Position numbers and translations under genes: made by a program | Source of the DNA: a virus | Reading direction: 5' to 3' (one strand) | Length of the DNA stretch: 28,569 nucleotides | IMG/VR virus record: IMGVR_UViG_3300030107_004985 | Span: 1 to 28,569 of that record | The notes under the pieces: model-generated | Database searches by the model: none | The model's input: only the letters and a program-made list of their open reading frames with translations | What the model was told of the DNA's origin: nothing | In this document: positions 1 to 8,001 of the stretch, piece by piece | How the letters are laid out: each line of letters opens with the position of its first letter | Position numbering within the stretch: the first letter of the stretch is position 1

Positions 1-128
1 ATGTCGCTTACCGGCGGTGGCGGTCCTGAAGGCGTCGACTATGCAAGGAAGCACGAATTGGGCGAAGGCATCCGCCCGCGGCCGTTTTTGCGTCCAGGGC
101 GGGACGATGCAGTAGAGCACGCACCGCG
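1..128. repeat. Overlap of circular contig, left copy
   Basis: Equal to 28442-28569 except for G51 versus A28492. That mismatch is the third base of a Lys codon (AAG/AAA), so it is silent. The repeat is best read as the closing overlap of a circular or terminally redundant genome of about 28,441 bp. Confidence 0.9.
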
Positions 129-183
129 CATCTTTACCGCTGAACTCGGCGAGAGTATCCGGCGCGGTCTGGGGGTTACCTAA
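1..183 (+). CDS. HK97 gp10-like head-tail/tail completion protein, C-terminal part
   Basis: This is the last 60 residues of the gene that starts at 28211; the window is cut inside it. Bases 1-128 repeat 28442-28569, and joining the ends keeps the frame: 77 residues from 28211-28441 plus 60 here give 137 residues, a usual size for this family. The stretch ARKHELGEGIRPRPFLRPG matches the pattern of phage gp10-like proteins, where a conserved His-Glu is followed by a Pro/Arg-rich PFL motif. These proteins act at the head-tail junction. The ATG at position 1 is an internal Met, not a start. The stop TAA (181-183) overlaps the next ATG by one base. Family assignment is fairly secure; the exact role is inferred. 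Confidence 0.8.
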   Translation: MSLTGGGGPEGVDYARKHELGEGIRPRPFLRPGRDDAVEHAPRIFTAELGESIRRGLGVT

Positions 184-647
184 TGCCCAGCAAAGAACGC
201 CAGATCCTGGAACGGGTAAAGACTCAGATCCAGAACGTGAACGGCTCCGGGTCGTACAGCTACGATCTAAGCTCATCGGATCGGGTGGTGTTCGGTGACC
301 GGTTCGCACCTGAAGCGCTCCCGTGTGCCTACGTCAACCTGATCGACATCAACACAGCGCAAGACCCAGGGCGCACGGTGCTTACGCGGTACGATCGAAC
401 GATGCAAATCCAGATCGAAGCGTGGACGGCGGTTACCTCTTCGACGGCTGGGCAATCGATCCTGGAAGGGTGCGACCTTATGGATGACATCATGAGGGCA
501 CTAGAGGACGATCGCACGCTCAACAATTTAGCCCGCGACGTTGAGATCAGAGCCTCAGCGTTTGACGGTCAAGCGCACGAACGGCCAGGGCTTGCCCTTG
601 CGATCATCGTGTGTTCTATTTTCTACACTGAGAGGGCAGGCGCGTGA
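183..647 (+). CDS. Tail terminator / tail completion protein
   Basis: A 154-residue protein directly after the gp10-like gene and before the tail tube gene, the usual place of the tail terminator (lambda gpU-like) in siphophages. Its start overlaps the upstream stop (TAATG), which suggests translational coupling. The N-terminal helix (RQILERVKTQIQNV), a central strand-rich region with YDRTMQIQIEAWTA, and a late helix with LMDDIMRALEDD resemble the alpha/beta layout of gpU-type proteins: a helix, strands carrying a conserved R-x-x-x-x-x-I-x-x-W-like segment, then a helix. Terminators cap the growing tail tube and dock it to the connector. Assignment rests on position, size and general pattern. 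Confidence 0.65.
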   Translation: MPSKERQILERVKTQIQNVNGSGSYSYDLSSSDRVVFGDRFAPEALPCAYVNLIDINTAQDPGRTVLTRYDRTMQIQIEAWTAVTSSTAGQSILEGCDLMDDIMRALEDDRTLNNLARDVEIRASAFDGQAHERPGLALAIIVCSIFYTERAGA

Positions 648-1429
648 GTTGGTATAGTTCATCCTGGACGCATAGAGCGCCGTTTTCAGTCGACAACCAC
701 GCTAGCGCGCAAGCCTCAGCGGATGTTTCGATTGTGCTCCCTAACGATTGGCCCGAATTCTGGGACAATGTGCAGGCCAACGGCAATGACATCCGAGTAA
801 CCCGCCAAGACGGGGGAACGCTGGAAGTGTTCGATCTTGAGAGTTTCAACGCTACGACGCGCGTGGGCACCATTGAAATTCAAGACAAGAGCCTAGTAGA
901 TCTGGACAGCAGCACGGCCGTGAGCGCTGTGGCTGGTTTCATCTATTGGGGGAACTCCGACGCTAGCAACGGCGAGACTACGTTTACCATCAACGGCAAC
1001 GCTAAAACCGGCAGCGTAGTCGTGGGCATACCTGGGTCAGGTAGTCAGCGAACGGTCAACTGTCGGCCCGAAGCGCCAGGGGCTACAAACCCGCGAACCG
1101 AGATCGCCAAAATATCAGGTGAGGAGATTCACCTGTGGTGGGACCTGTCCGGGGTGTTGGCGCGGCGTCGAATGCCGTTCCAAAATAATACAGCGTTTGA
1201 AGAGATCCACAACGTTACTTACCAAGTAGACGACAACGGCAGCGCACAATCTGGGATGATTACGACGTCGGACATCCGCATAGCTAGCCCGTCTTTCGTT
1301 AGAACGACCATCAAGGCCGGGTCATCCGGCACCAATTACGTCGCTCGGTTGCTAGTTGAAGTGACCGGTGGCCGCAAGTTAGAGTTTCAATGCACTATCC
1401 GGGTTCAAGATCCGGTTGAACCATCATAA
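644..1429 (+). CDS. DUF2341-like structural protein
   Basis: A 261-residue protein with a GTG start that overlaps the previous stop by 4 nt (GTGA), so it is probably translationally coupled. Residues about 1-105 match the layout of DUF2341: an opening W-x-H/Y-R-x-P segment (WTHRAPFSVDNH), a mid-domain DIRVTRQDGGTLEVFDLESF, and a closing IYWGNSDAS. DUF2341 is a beta-sandwich domain common in large surface and fibre proteins. The rest is also strand-rich with no motif I know. Between the tail terminator and the tube gene it is likely a virion protein, perhaps a tube decoration or adhesion module. No signal peptide is visible. Function unproven. Confidence 0.6.
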   Translation: MSWYSSSWTHRAPFSVDNHASAQASADVSIVLPNDWPEFWDNVQANGNDIRVTRQDGGTLEVFDLESFNATTRVGTIEIQDKSLVDLDSSTAVSAVAGFIYWGNSDASNGETTFTINGNAKTGSVVVGIPGSGSQRTVNCRPEAPGATNPRTEIAKISGEEIHLWWDLSGVLARRRMPFQNNTAFEEIHNVTYQVDDNGSAQSGMITTSDIRIASPSFVRTTIKAGSSGTNYVARLLVEVTGGRKLEFQCTIRVQDPVEPS

Positions 1430-1445
1430 TTAAAAGGGGCCCAAA

Positions 1446-2402
1446 ATGGCATCGATCTATCACGGAAGAGGGGCCGCTGTCGGCATCGCAGAAGAGGACA
1501 CATGGGGAACCGCCAAAAGCACGGCCGTTGGGGACGGCGGGGTTTGGCGTCCGCTCATATCGTCTGGATTGACGCGCACAATTGAGAAGGTCCCACGGCC
1601 CACGCTTAAGGTGGGCAGCGCGGGCGCTATGCGGCGTGCTCACTTTGTACAGGCCGATAATGCAGGTGGAACCTTCCAAATCGAGGCATCTTACCGGTCA
1701 ATGGGCATGCTGTGTAAGCACCTGATGGGCGCTGTGGCGACTAGCGGAACAAACCCATATACCCACGTTTATACCTTCGCGGATGACGTCCCGCTGGGGC
1801 TGACAATTGAAAACGTACGCGGCACCGGTACCAGTGAGAAGTTTGAGGGCTGCCGTCTGAACTCCGGCACCTTCGCAGTTTCGGCCGGTGGTGTCATGAC
1901 GTGCGAATTTGACGTCATTGCCCAGACATCGGCGACACGGGGCAGCGCCACGACGATAACGTATGGGGGAACTGATGCCCCGATTTTGCACAGTCAAGCG
2001 GGCCAGTTCACGTTTAACGGCGCGACCTATGACTTGATCGACATGTCGCTGGTAGTAAACAACGCCCTTGCAACACGGCAACACCTGGGATCAGCGGTCA
2101 CCGCGAAGCCTCTTCGCTCCGACTTTCAAAGCGTTGAAATGTCGATCACCGTGGAAGTCGAGGACGCGCTTTACGCGGCGTTTATCGCAGACACCGAAAG
2201 CGACGCCCACATCACATTCACCGACGGAACGCGGTCGTTCCGCATTGACCTGCAAAACGCCTATCTGTCCGCAGCATCGGACCCGGTAAGCGATGCCAAC
2301 GTGATCCGGCAGACTATCACGCTAGTCGGTCAATCAGACGGCACAGACGAGGGTCTGAAGTTGACAGTGATTAACGGGGACAGCACCGGTATCGGCAACT
2401 AA
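1446..2402 (+). CDS. Major tail tube protein
   Basis: A 318-residue protein just before the tail chaperone and tape measure genes, the standard place for the tube subunit. The start has an A/G-rich site (AAAAGGGGCCC) 4-5 nt upstream. The N-terminus (GRGAAVGIAEEDTWGTAKS) has the G-x-E-x-T-x-G-T pattern typical of siphophage and Mu-like tube subunits. The body alternates strands, with segments such as FEGCRLNSGTFAVSAGGVMT and FTFNGATYDLIDMSLVVNN, also typical of tube folds. It should form hexameric rings stacked along the tape measure protein. The C-terminus is Asp/Gly/Thr-rich and short, without an obvious Ig domain. Confidence 0.8.
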   Translation: MASIYHGRGAAVGIAEEDTWGTAKSTAVGDGGVWRPLISSGLTRTIEKVPRPTLKVGSAGAMRRAHFVQADNAGGTFQIEASYRSMGMLCKHLMGAVATSGTNPYTHVYTFADDVPLGLTIENVRGTGTSEKFEGCRLNSGTFAVSAGGVMTCEFDVIAQTSATRGSATTITYGGTDAPILHSQAGQFTFNGATYDLIDMSLVVNNALATRQHLGSAVTAKPLRSDFQSVEMSITVEVEDALYAAFIADTESDAHITFTDGTRSFRIDLQNAYLSAASDPVSDANVIRQTITLVGQSDGTDEGLKLTVINGDSTGIGN

Positions 2403-2428
2403 ACCAAGCTCAAACGGAGGGAAACCAT

Positions 2429-2929
2429 ATGAGCCTAATTCACGCAATTAGAAACGCATCAATTGATGAGGTCGAAGCGGCCGGTCTTGTTTTTAGGGTT
2501 CGTCGCATATGCTCCGCAGACCTGGCGAAAGTTGGGTTTGCAGCGCTCGCAATGGCAACACCAGAAACCTCAGAATCAGACGCCGACATCGATGCAGCGA
2601 TGAAACGACTGAACCCAAAACAAGCGGCTGACCTGGCAAGCCTTCAGGAAGCCACAGTAGCGGCCGGCACGATGGCAGTAGGCGACGGAGAAGGCCAATG
2701 GGACGATCTATTGTTGGTAATAGACAAAAGCCGTGAGGACGCTGATAAGGGCGTTCTGTGGGTTGGGTCGTTGCCTGCTGGCGTTGCGGATGTTCTCTTC
2801 TCGCGCATTATGGAACTTTCAACCGATCAAGATGAGGCGGCGAAACGCCTTGCCGGGTTTTGCGGAAAAGCCGGAGACGCTGCAAGTGGTGGGGGAGTTG
2901 GCGCGGATGTTCGGAAAGTGGCCCCATGA
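2429..2929 (+). CDS. Tail assembly chaperone, short form (lambda gpG-like)
   Basis: A 166-residue protein between tube and tape measure genes, preceded by a strong GGAGGG ribosome site (2416-2421). The N-terminal part is strand-rich (VEAAGLVFRVRRICSADLAK) and the rest is helical, as in gpG-type chaperones that coat the tape measure protein before the tube polymerises. The last 22 residues after Phe144 are Gly/Ala-rich with no family look (GKAGDAASGGGVGADVRKV), whereas the +1 frame from the same point reads as a good helical domain. I therefore think this is the unshifted product of a frameshifted gene pair. Role inferred from place and architecture. Confidence 0.75.
   Translation: MSLIHAIRNASIDEVEAAGLVFRVRRICSADLAKVGFAALAMATPETSESDADIDAAMKRLNPKQAADLASLQEATVAAGTMAVGDGEGQWDDLLLVIDKSREDADKGVLWVGSLPAGVADVLFSRIMELSTDQDEAAKRLAGFCGKAGDAASGGGVGADVRKVAP
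2858..2861 (+). other. Putative +1 programmed frameshift site (TTTT)
   Basis: The zero-frame codons are GGG-TTT-TGC-GGA. A Phe tRNA on TTT (2858-2860) can re-pair with TTT at 2859-2861, moving the ribosome to the +1 frame where GCG-GAA-AAG follows. The next zero-frame codon, TGC (Cys), may be slow, which would favour the slip. No -1 heptamer of the X-XXY-YYZ type is visible in the overlap. The exact slip point is an inference. Confidence 0.5.
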
Positions 2930-3071
2930 AGTGCTTGAGCTTGATCCCTACGAATTGGGGCTATGCGTCCAAGTGTGGGCCGAGCGGGATCGGTTGCAAA
3001 ACCAAGCGCTGGACACAATTGCAAAACAGAACCTGCCCGTCTTTCCGGCGGTCATAGTCAAGGGGTCTTAG
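2862..3071 (+). CDS. Tail assembly chaperone, frameshift extension (lambda gpT-like)
   Basis: This stretch is open in the +1 frame relative to the short chaperone and gives 69 residues if entered by a +1 slip at TTTT 2858-2861. The joint then reads RLAGF-AEKPETLQVVGELA, continuous amphipathic helix. It goes on with MFGKWPHEVLELDPYELGL and VWAERDRLQNQALDTIAKQ, typical of the C-terminal domain of tail chaperone fusions. The fusion would be 213 residues. No well-placed start with a ribosome site precedes the conserved part; an ATG at 2913 would drop the first helix. The stop (3069-3071) lies 1 nt before the tape measure GTG. A -2 slip would reach the same frame and cannot be excluded. Confidence 0.65.
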   Translation, partial: AEKPETLQVVGELARMFGKWPHEVLELDPYELGLCVQVWAERDRLQNQALDTIAKQNLPVFPAVIVKGS

Positions 3072-3072
3072 A

Positions 3073-5199
3073 GTGGCGTCGAACGTCGTACAAATGGTGC
3101 TTAAAATCAAGGACGGCGCTACGCCTGCTTTGGAGAGCGTAAGCGATGCAGCCGACGACGCGACCGCAAGCGCCGGGGGTGCTGCAAAACAGTTTAAGAT
3201 CACCGGCGAATCAATGGCCAAATTTGGCGCGGCTGCCCTTGCTGCCGGGGTAGCCGTTGGGTCGCTCATTAAGAGCGTGGTCGACGCCAGAAACGAACTG
3301 ATCGACACATCAACCCGAACGGGCCTAACAGCGGAAACGATCGCAGGACTCAAGTTAGCCGCAGAGGGATCGGGGTTACAGTTGGCAAACCTTGCAACCG
3401 GGTTGCAACAGTTACCAAAGAGAATGGCAGACGTAGCGCGCGGAACCGGTGAAGCTAAAATAGCGTTTGAACAATTGGGAATTTCAGTAGTCAACGCCGA
3501 CGGTTCGCTTCGATCGGCCGACGATGTTCTTCGCGAATCGCTTAACGCATTGCAGAACGTAGAAAGCGCCACGGAACGATCGGCCCTTGCGACTCAATTG
3601 TTCGGTGAAGCTGGGACGGGTTTGCTCCAGGCGTTGAGCGGTTCACAGCTAGAGGAATTCGTCAACCAGGCCGAACGGTTCGGCGTAAAAGTTGGACCGG
3701 ACGCGGCAAAGGCTGCCGGTGACTTTCAACGCGAATTGGCGAACATGGAATTAATGGCCGAAGGGGCGAAAGAAACGTTTATTTCGGCGTTTGGCGATGG
3801 GCCCGACTCCGCTGGCACGGTGATGAAAGCGTTTGGAGCGCTTACTATTGGATTGTCTACCACGATTAAGGTGAATTTCGATAACATGCGCCAAATTTTG
3901 GGCGCGTTTACTGGCCATCTTGGCGAGATTACGGGTGAAGTGGCTAACCTTGGCCGAGTGTTTGACCTGCTGGCTAACAAGAAATTCAAACAAGCAGCAG
4001 ACATAGCAGCAGGGTCGGCCAAACGCATGGCCGATGCTTCGCTTCGAGCGGGCGATCAGTTGCGCGCTGGGCTTGGCGATATGTTTAGCTTGGCCGCAAT
4101 TAGAAAAGGGTTTGACGAAGGAATGGCTGCCTTTAACGCGGTAACCGCGGGAACTGGGGGGCAGCCTCAATCAGGAGGCAGAACGCAATTACAGCGAGCC
4201 ACCGAAGGCGCAGACACGGACGACACAGCAAAACAAAGCGCCAAAAAAGCCGACGATCAACTCAAGCAATTGCAACAGATGCTGTCAACGTTGCAGGGCG
4301 TAGAGAAGGGAATTGACAGACAACTAGACGAACTAGAACAACTTCCGCACGATGTCGCTTTAGCTATGCTCGACAGCGTTACAGGGCCATTACTGAAGCC
4401 GACAGAAACACTGCGCAACAGCCTATCTAAAATCCTCGGGCCGGGTGGAACGTTGATCGGAGCGTTCGCTGACATCGGAGCCCAGAACCCCAAACAGATA
4501 GCCAAAGAATTCGCGGGCTTTTTTAAGAACATCGTGCGCGCGTTCACAACCGTACTACCCGAATTGATTGTGATGATTCCGCAGGTATTGATCGAGTCGT
4601 TGCCCCAGGTGTTGGGCGGGTTGCTCAAGGCGCTTCCTAAGTTGATCGGATCCGTGGTGTTCAAATTGCCGGCCATGCTGATCAAGGTCTTCGGTCGGTG
4701 GCTGGTCAAATCGATCGGCGGGTTCTTCGACGTGTTCATCAACGACTTGCCCAGCAAATTCGTGAAGGGTTTGCGGCGATGGTTTAAGGGTGCCCTCCGC
4801 AAAATCCGAGACATCTTTAAGCCTGGCAAAATATTCAAGCCGGAAACGCAAGCAGGCCGCAGACGGTTGGCAGTTGCGACCCTTGGCGTCTCAGAGGTCG
4901 TGCGAGGCGTGCGCAAGATAGCCGGCAAAAAGCACAGCGGCGGGTTCATTGGTATGGATGGACTTTTCAACCTCCAAAAGGGTGAGCGCGTAATTCCAAA
5001 CAGCGGGATCGGACCCCAGACAATCGAGGCAGCCGGCAACATTGGAGGGGGTCAAGTTATCAACATCCATACGAATGTCGTCGACCCAAACGCCATACGC
5101 CAATTGGGGATGCTGCTGAACCGGGAATTTGGCAGCAAAGGCCGATCGCGCGGAATGTCTATTTTCAACACGATCGATCCGGTTGCGGGGGCCGTCTAA
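3073..5199 (+). CDS. Tape measure protein
   Basis: At 708 residues this is the longest gene, directly after the chaperone pair, with a GTG start 1 nt past the upstream stop. The N-terminus (MVLKIKDGATPALESVSDAADDA) is the common opening of tape measure proteins, followed by a hydrophobic segment near residues 53-68 (FGAAALAAGVAVGSLI) and long Ala/Gln/Glu/Lys-rich helical regions. A second hydrophobic block near residues 490-560 (ELIVMIPQVLIESLPQVLGG) may help DNA cross the inner membrane. The C-terminal end carries the motif HSGGFIGMDGLFNLQKGERV seen in many tape measures. At roughly 1.5 angstrom per residue the tail would be about 100 nm. Confidence 0.92.
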   Translation: MASNVVQMVLKIKDGATPALESVSDAADDATASAGGAAKQFKITGESMAKFGAAALAAGVAVGSLIKSVVDARNELIDTSTRTGLTAETIAGLKLAAEGSGLQLANLATGLQQLPKRMADVARGTGEAKIAFEQLGISVVNADGSLRSADDVLRESLNALQNVESATERSALATQLFGEAGTGLLQALSGSQLEEFVNQAERFGVKVGPDAAKAAGDFQRELANMELMAEGAKETFISAFGDGPDSAGTVMKAFGALTIGLSTTIKVNFDNMRQILGAFTGHLGEITGEVANLGRVFDLLANKKFKQAADIAAGSAKRMADASLRAGDQLRAGLGDMFSLAAIRKGFDEGMAAFNAVTAGTGGQPQSGGRTQLQRATEGADTDDTAKQSAKKADDQLKQLQQMLSTLQGVEKGIDRQLDELEQLPHDVALAMLDSVTGPLLKPTETLRNSLSKILGPGGTLIGAFADIGAQNPKQIAKEFAGFFKNIVRAFTTVLPELIVMIPQVLIESLPQVLGGLLKALPKLIGSVVFKLPAMLIKVFGRWLVKSIGGFFDVFINDLPSKFVKGLRRWFKGALRKIRDIFKPGKIFKPETQAGRRRLAVATLGVSEVVRGVRKIAGKKHSGGFIGMDGLFNLQKGERVIPNSGIGPQTIEAAGNIGGGQVINIHTNVVDPNAIRQLGMLLNREFGSKGRSRGMSIFNTIDPVAGAV

Positions 5200-6087
5200 A
5201 TGGGCACGTCGAAAATTTACTACTTCCCAACCTCGCCCGATGTCGCAGGCCGTCAAGAGATAGACTTTGGCGAAATCATCAGCGACCTTCAGATCAGCCC
5301 CTATCGCGTCGTCTCCGATGCCGTCAGCATTGGCGGCCGGTTCTCACGGGTTGCCAGGCGGTCAGGAATGCGGGTGCGCATTGTCCACGAACGATTCACG
5401 GACCAAGCCTTAGCGCGGAAACTGTACAGCCTGCAAAGCCACCTTGAGGCCGGTGGTTCGATGTCGTTCGCGGTCGATTCCTCGAATGCCTACGCGGCCT
5501 TTGTGTTTGGAACGGGCGTGATCTTCTCAGGGTCCACGCCGACTTATACTATGGAACCGGATCTATTCAGCAGCTACGGCGGCGGTGCACCGACCAACGG
5601 CGACGTGATGCACGTGGAATCTTTTGGAGCCAACCCCCGGCGCGAAGAGGTAACGTGTAACAGTTTCCAAGCGCCCCTTAGACAGTTGCAATTGGCCGCT
5701 GATCTTAAGTACAACCACAGCAAGCCATTCATGATCCGACACCGTGACTTTTTCCCGGCGTTGTATTGGCCAGAAGATCAAACCAGCACGCCCATTCTCA
5801 CGCACGACCGGCGCATCAATTACAACCTTGACATGACTCTGGAAGTGTACCCGGCACACCTGGCAACGATGGCAGGCGCGGCAAGTCAGGACGGGTTGCC
5901 GATTGGTGGAACGCTGCCGGACCCGACAGCCCAAGATCTCGACTCGGTAACCCTTGGTCCTCTGGGGTCGGCCGGCGCGGGCGTTGAAATGCGAGGACCA
6001 AAAGATCCCGACATCGCCGGCGCGGGCATGCCTGGCGCGCTTGATCCGTTATCAGAGGCCATCGCTAAGATCGAAAAGGTTCTCTAG
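5200..6087 (+). CDS. Distal tail-like protein
   Basis: A 295-residue protein whose ATG follows the tape measure stop with no gap. It sits where siphophages keep the distal tail (Dit) protein that links tube and hub. The N-terminal part is strand-rich (IYYFPTSPDVAGRQEIDFGE, ISPYRVVSDAVSIGGRF) and contains an Arg-rich strand pair (RRSGMRVRIVHERF). The middle has aromatic strands (MIRHRDFFPALYWPEDQ). The C-terminal 60 residues are Gly/Pro/Asp-rich and probably flexible. No enzymatic motif is seen. Assignment rests on position and strand pattern only. Confidence 0.5.
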   Translation: MGTSKIYYFPTSPDVAGRQEIDFGEIISDLQISPYRVVSDAVSIGGRFSRVARRSGMRVRIVHERFTDQALARKLYSLQSHLEAGGSMSFAVDSSNAYAAFVFGTGVIFSGSTPTYTMEPDLFSSYGGGAPTNGDVMHVESFGANPRREEVTCNSFQAPLRQLQLAADLKYNHSKPFMIRHRDFFPALYWPEDQTSTPILTHDRRINYNLDMTLEVYPAHLATMAGAASQDGLPIGGTLPDPTAQDLDSVTLGPLGSAGAGVEMRGPKDPDIAGAGMPGALDPLSEAIAKIEKVL

Positions 6088-6089
6088 TC

Positions 6090-7673
6090 GTGGCGTGGTC
6101 GGCCGATTTTATGGCGCGGTTAGGCATGGGTGGCGAACCCATGTTCGCGCTCGATTTTGCCGACGCGCCAAACCCTGACGCCTTCGACTATCGCCCGGAA
6201 CGGTACATTCTGCACACCCACGGCATAGGGGGCGGCAACCATATAGCGCACGCGCTTAACAGCGTCTCAGGGCCTACACAGAGCGTGCAGCTACGGACCT
6301 GGCAGCCACACATCGGCGCAGTGCGGGCGACGTTAAGCGGCGTTGACCAGGCCTACTGGATCGCGCGGGTGATACCTCGCGGCATGTTGTGCCGGTTGAA
6401 GATTGGGTTCGCCGGCATGGAATACAGCGACTGGGGCGACGTTGGGATCTATCAATACAAAGGGATCAGCGGAGCGCGGAACAATTGGCAGATGGAATTT
6501 GGCGACTTCTTCGCGTACCTTCGCAGCCGTTACGCATCCGCCAGCTATGACGACCTGTTCCCGGACGCCGGCGAGCAAACAGAACTAACCGCCAGTTATG
6601 CCACGGGTGACACGTCGTTGACTGTAGCGAGCAATTCCAAATTCACGATGGATTCCGATTCGGGCGCGCGGGGTCTGCTTCAAATGAACCCCGAAAGCGG
6701 CGACCCGTTCTATCTCAAATTCTCCGCTACGCCGGGGTCCACTACCATCAACGTGGACGCTAGCGACGTCATAGGAACGACCCGATCAGCGATCACGGTG
6801 TCGGGGTCAACAGACCACCAAGTCACCGCGCTTGGATACGTAAACGATGACTTGCCAGACATCATGGAAAAGCTATTGTTTCGGAGCACGTCAAGCGTCG
6901 GAACGATGCCAACCAATTCAAACGTTGGTTTGCACTACGACAGAACGCAAGTGGACCAAGCTGACTGGGTGAGGCATTCAAACCGATTCGCCACGGCCGG
7001 CGGGTTCACCGCTGACTTTATAGCGTCGCAACCCCTGACGAATCCATGGGCGGCGATCTCGGATTTCTTCGGGTCGTTTGGAATGTGGTTAGTCATGAGG
7101 CAGGGCGCACTGTCGTTCCGGGCCGTGTCTGATATTGCCGCGGATAGTTCGCACCCTATCTTTATCGATGACGAGATCACCGATGCCGACATAGTGAGCG
7201 TGGAAAATCAGCAGCTATACCACCCGGACGCCCCCGAAGAGTTTATACAAGTTACGTTCCCGCTGACGGCATACAGCGACGAAAGCAGCGCAGCCACAAC
7301 GATGCCAGCGAACAAAAACCACAGCCACAGCAGCAGGGCGCACGTCTACGATGTCGGCACGGCCACGACCAACCGAAGCAACGCCAGCGTCCATCTGCGC
7401 AAGCGCCTATTGAAGTGGTACACCCGGATCCCGATGTCGATGACCTTAAACCTCGTAGGATGGCGCTGGGCCTCTTTGGTTCCGGGCGACGTGGTAACGG
7501 TTCGATCGGACTACATTGTCGATCTGATGTCTCCTGTGGCGTCTCTTGTGACACAATACAAGAAACTCGATCGCGTTACGTTCCTCGTGACATCGGTAAC
7601 CCCTGATTTCCTAAACTTCACCACATCGGTCGAACTGGCACGGCTGCCGGATCGGCCCAATATCTACACATAA
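6090..7673 (+). CDS. Tail hub / minor tail protein
   Basis: A 527-residue protein with a GTG start 2 nt after the previous stop. Position after the Dit-like gene and a strand-rich sequence suggest a baseplate hub protein. Residues about 160-240 contain Ser/Thr/Asp-rich repeats of the kind found in inserted beta domains (TASYATGDTSLTVASNSKF and DPFYLKFSATPGSTTINVDA). The later part (VENQQLYHPDAPEEFIQVTF, SLVPGDVVTVRSDYIVDL) resembles the C-terminal portions of hub or tail-associated proteins. I see no lysozyme or peptidase catalytic motif. The hub identity is an inference. Confidence 0.5.
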   Translation: MAWSADFMARLGMGGEPMFALDFADAPNPDAFDYRPERYILHTHGIGGGNHIAHALNSVSGPTQSVQLRTWQPHIGAVRATLSGVDQAYWIARVIPRGMLCRLKIGFAGMEYSDWGDVGIYQYKGISGARNNWQMEFGDFFAYLRSRYASASYDDLFPDAGEQTELTASYATGDTSLTVASNSKFTMDSDSGARGLLQMNPESGDPFYLKFSATPGSTTINVDASDVIGTTRSAITVSGSTDHQVTALGYVNDDLPDIMEKLLFRSTSSVGTMPTNSNVGLHYDRTQVDQADWVRHSNRFATAGGFTADFIASQPLTNPWAAISDFFGSFGMWLVMRQGALSFRAVSDIAADSSHPIFIDDEITDADIVSVENQQLYHPDAPEEFIQVTFPLTAYSDESSAATTMPANKNHSHSSRAHVYDVGTATTNRSNASVHLRKRLLKWYTRIPMSMTLNLVGWRWASLVPGDVVTVRSDYIVDLMSPVASLVTQYKKLDRVTFLVTSVTPDFLNFTTSVELARLPDRPNIYT

Positions 7674-7683
7674 AGGATCGGCC

Positions 7684-7998
7684 ATGGCTCAAACATTCGA
7701 CGGAGCACAATTTCCTGACGCTTTGCGGTTCACCCTTGGGGGCGTAAACGTAGCGACCCAGGTGGTGATTCCCCAAACGGCATCAAAAGTGACAATCAAG
7801 TTCAGCACTAACGCCGGGAAACTAGCATTTGAAGGCACCGACGGCGCAGCAATTAACGCCAATTATGCGGACATCAGCGCTGACGCGTTCGCGGAACTTA
7901 GCTTGGCCGACGGGATCCGGGAATCCAAAGGCGTGGGCTCTATCTTTGTGGCGTCGGCTACTGGGTCAACTGTCTGCACTTGCATCATCGAGGGCTAA
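7684..7998 (+). CDS. Small structural protein next to the tail fibre
   Basis: A 104-residue acidic, strand-rich protein (VATQVVIPQTASKVTIKFST and GVGSIFVASATGSTVCTCII) with an AAAGGATC ribosome site ahead of ATG. It lies between the hub gene and the fibre gene and stops 3 nt before the next ATG, so it is surely co-expressed with them. It has no signal peptide or transmembrane segment. It could be a fibre base, a fibre chaperone or a decoration protein. I do not recognise the family. Confidence 0.6.
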   Translation: MAQTFDGAQFPDALRFTLGGVNVATQVVIPQTASKVTIKFSTNAGKLAFEGTDGAAINANYADISADAFAELSLADGIRESKGVGSIFVASATGSTVCTCIIEG

Positions 7999-8001
7999 AC
8001 A

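Noticed and set aside
2855-2930. A -1 slippery heptamer in the tail chaperone overlap
   Set aside because: The downstream frame is +1 (or -2) relative to the upstream one, and no X-XXY-YYZ heptamer is in phase in the overlap.
4257-5042. 261-codon minus-strand frame inside the tape measure gene
   Set aside because: Antisense shadow of a well-recognised gene; rich in Pro/Asn/Ser with no domain pattern.
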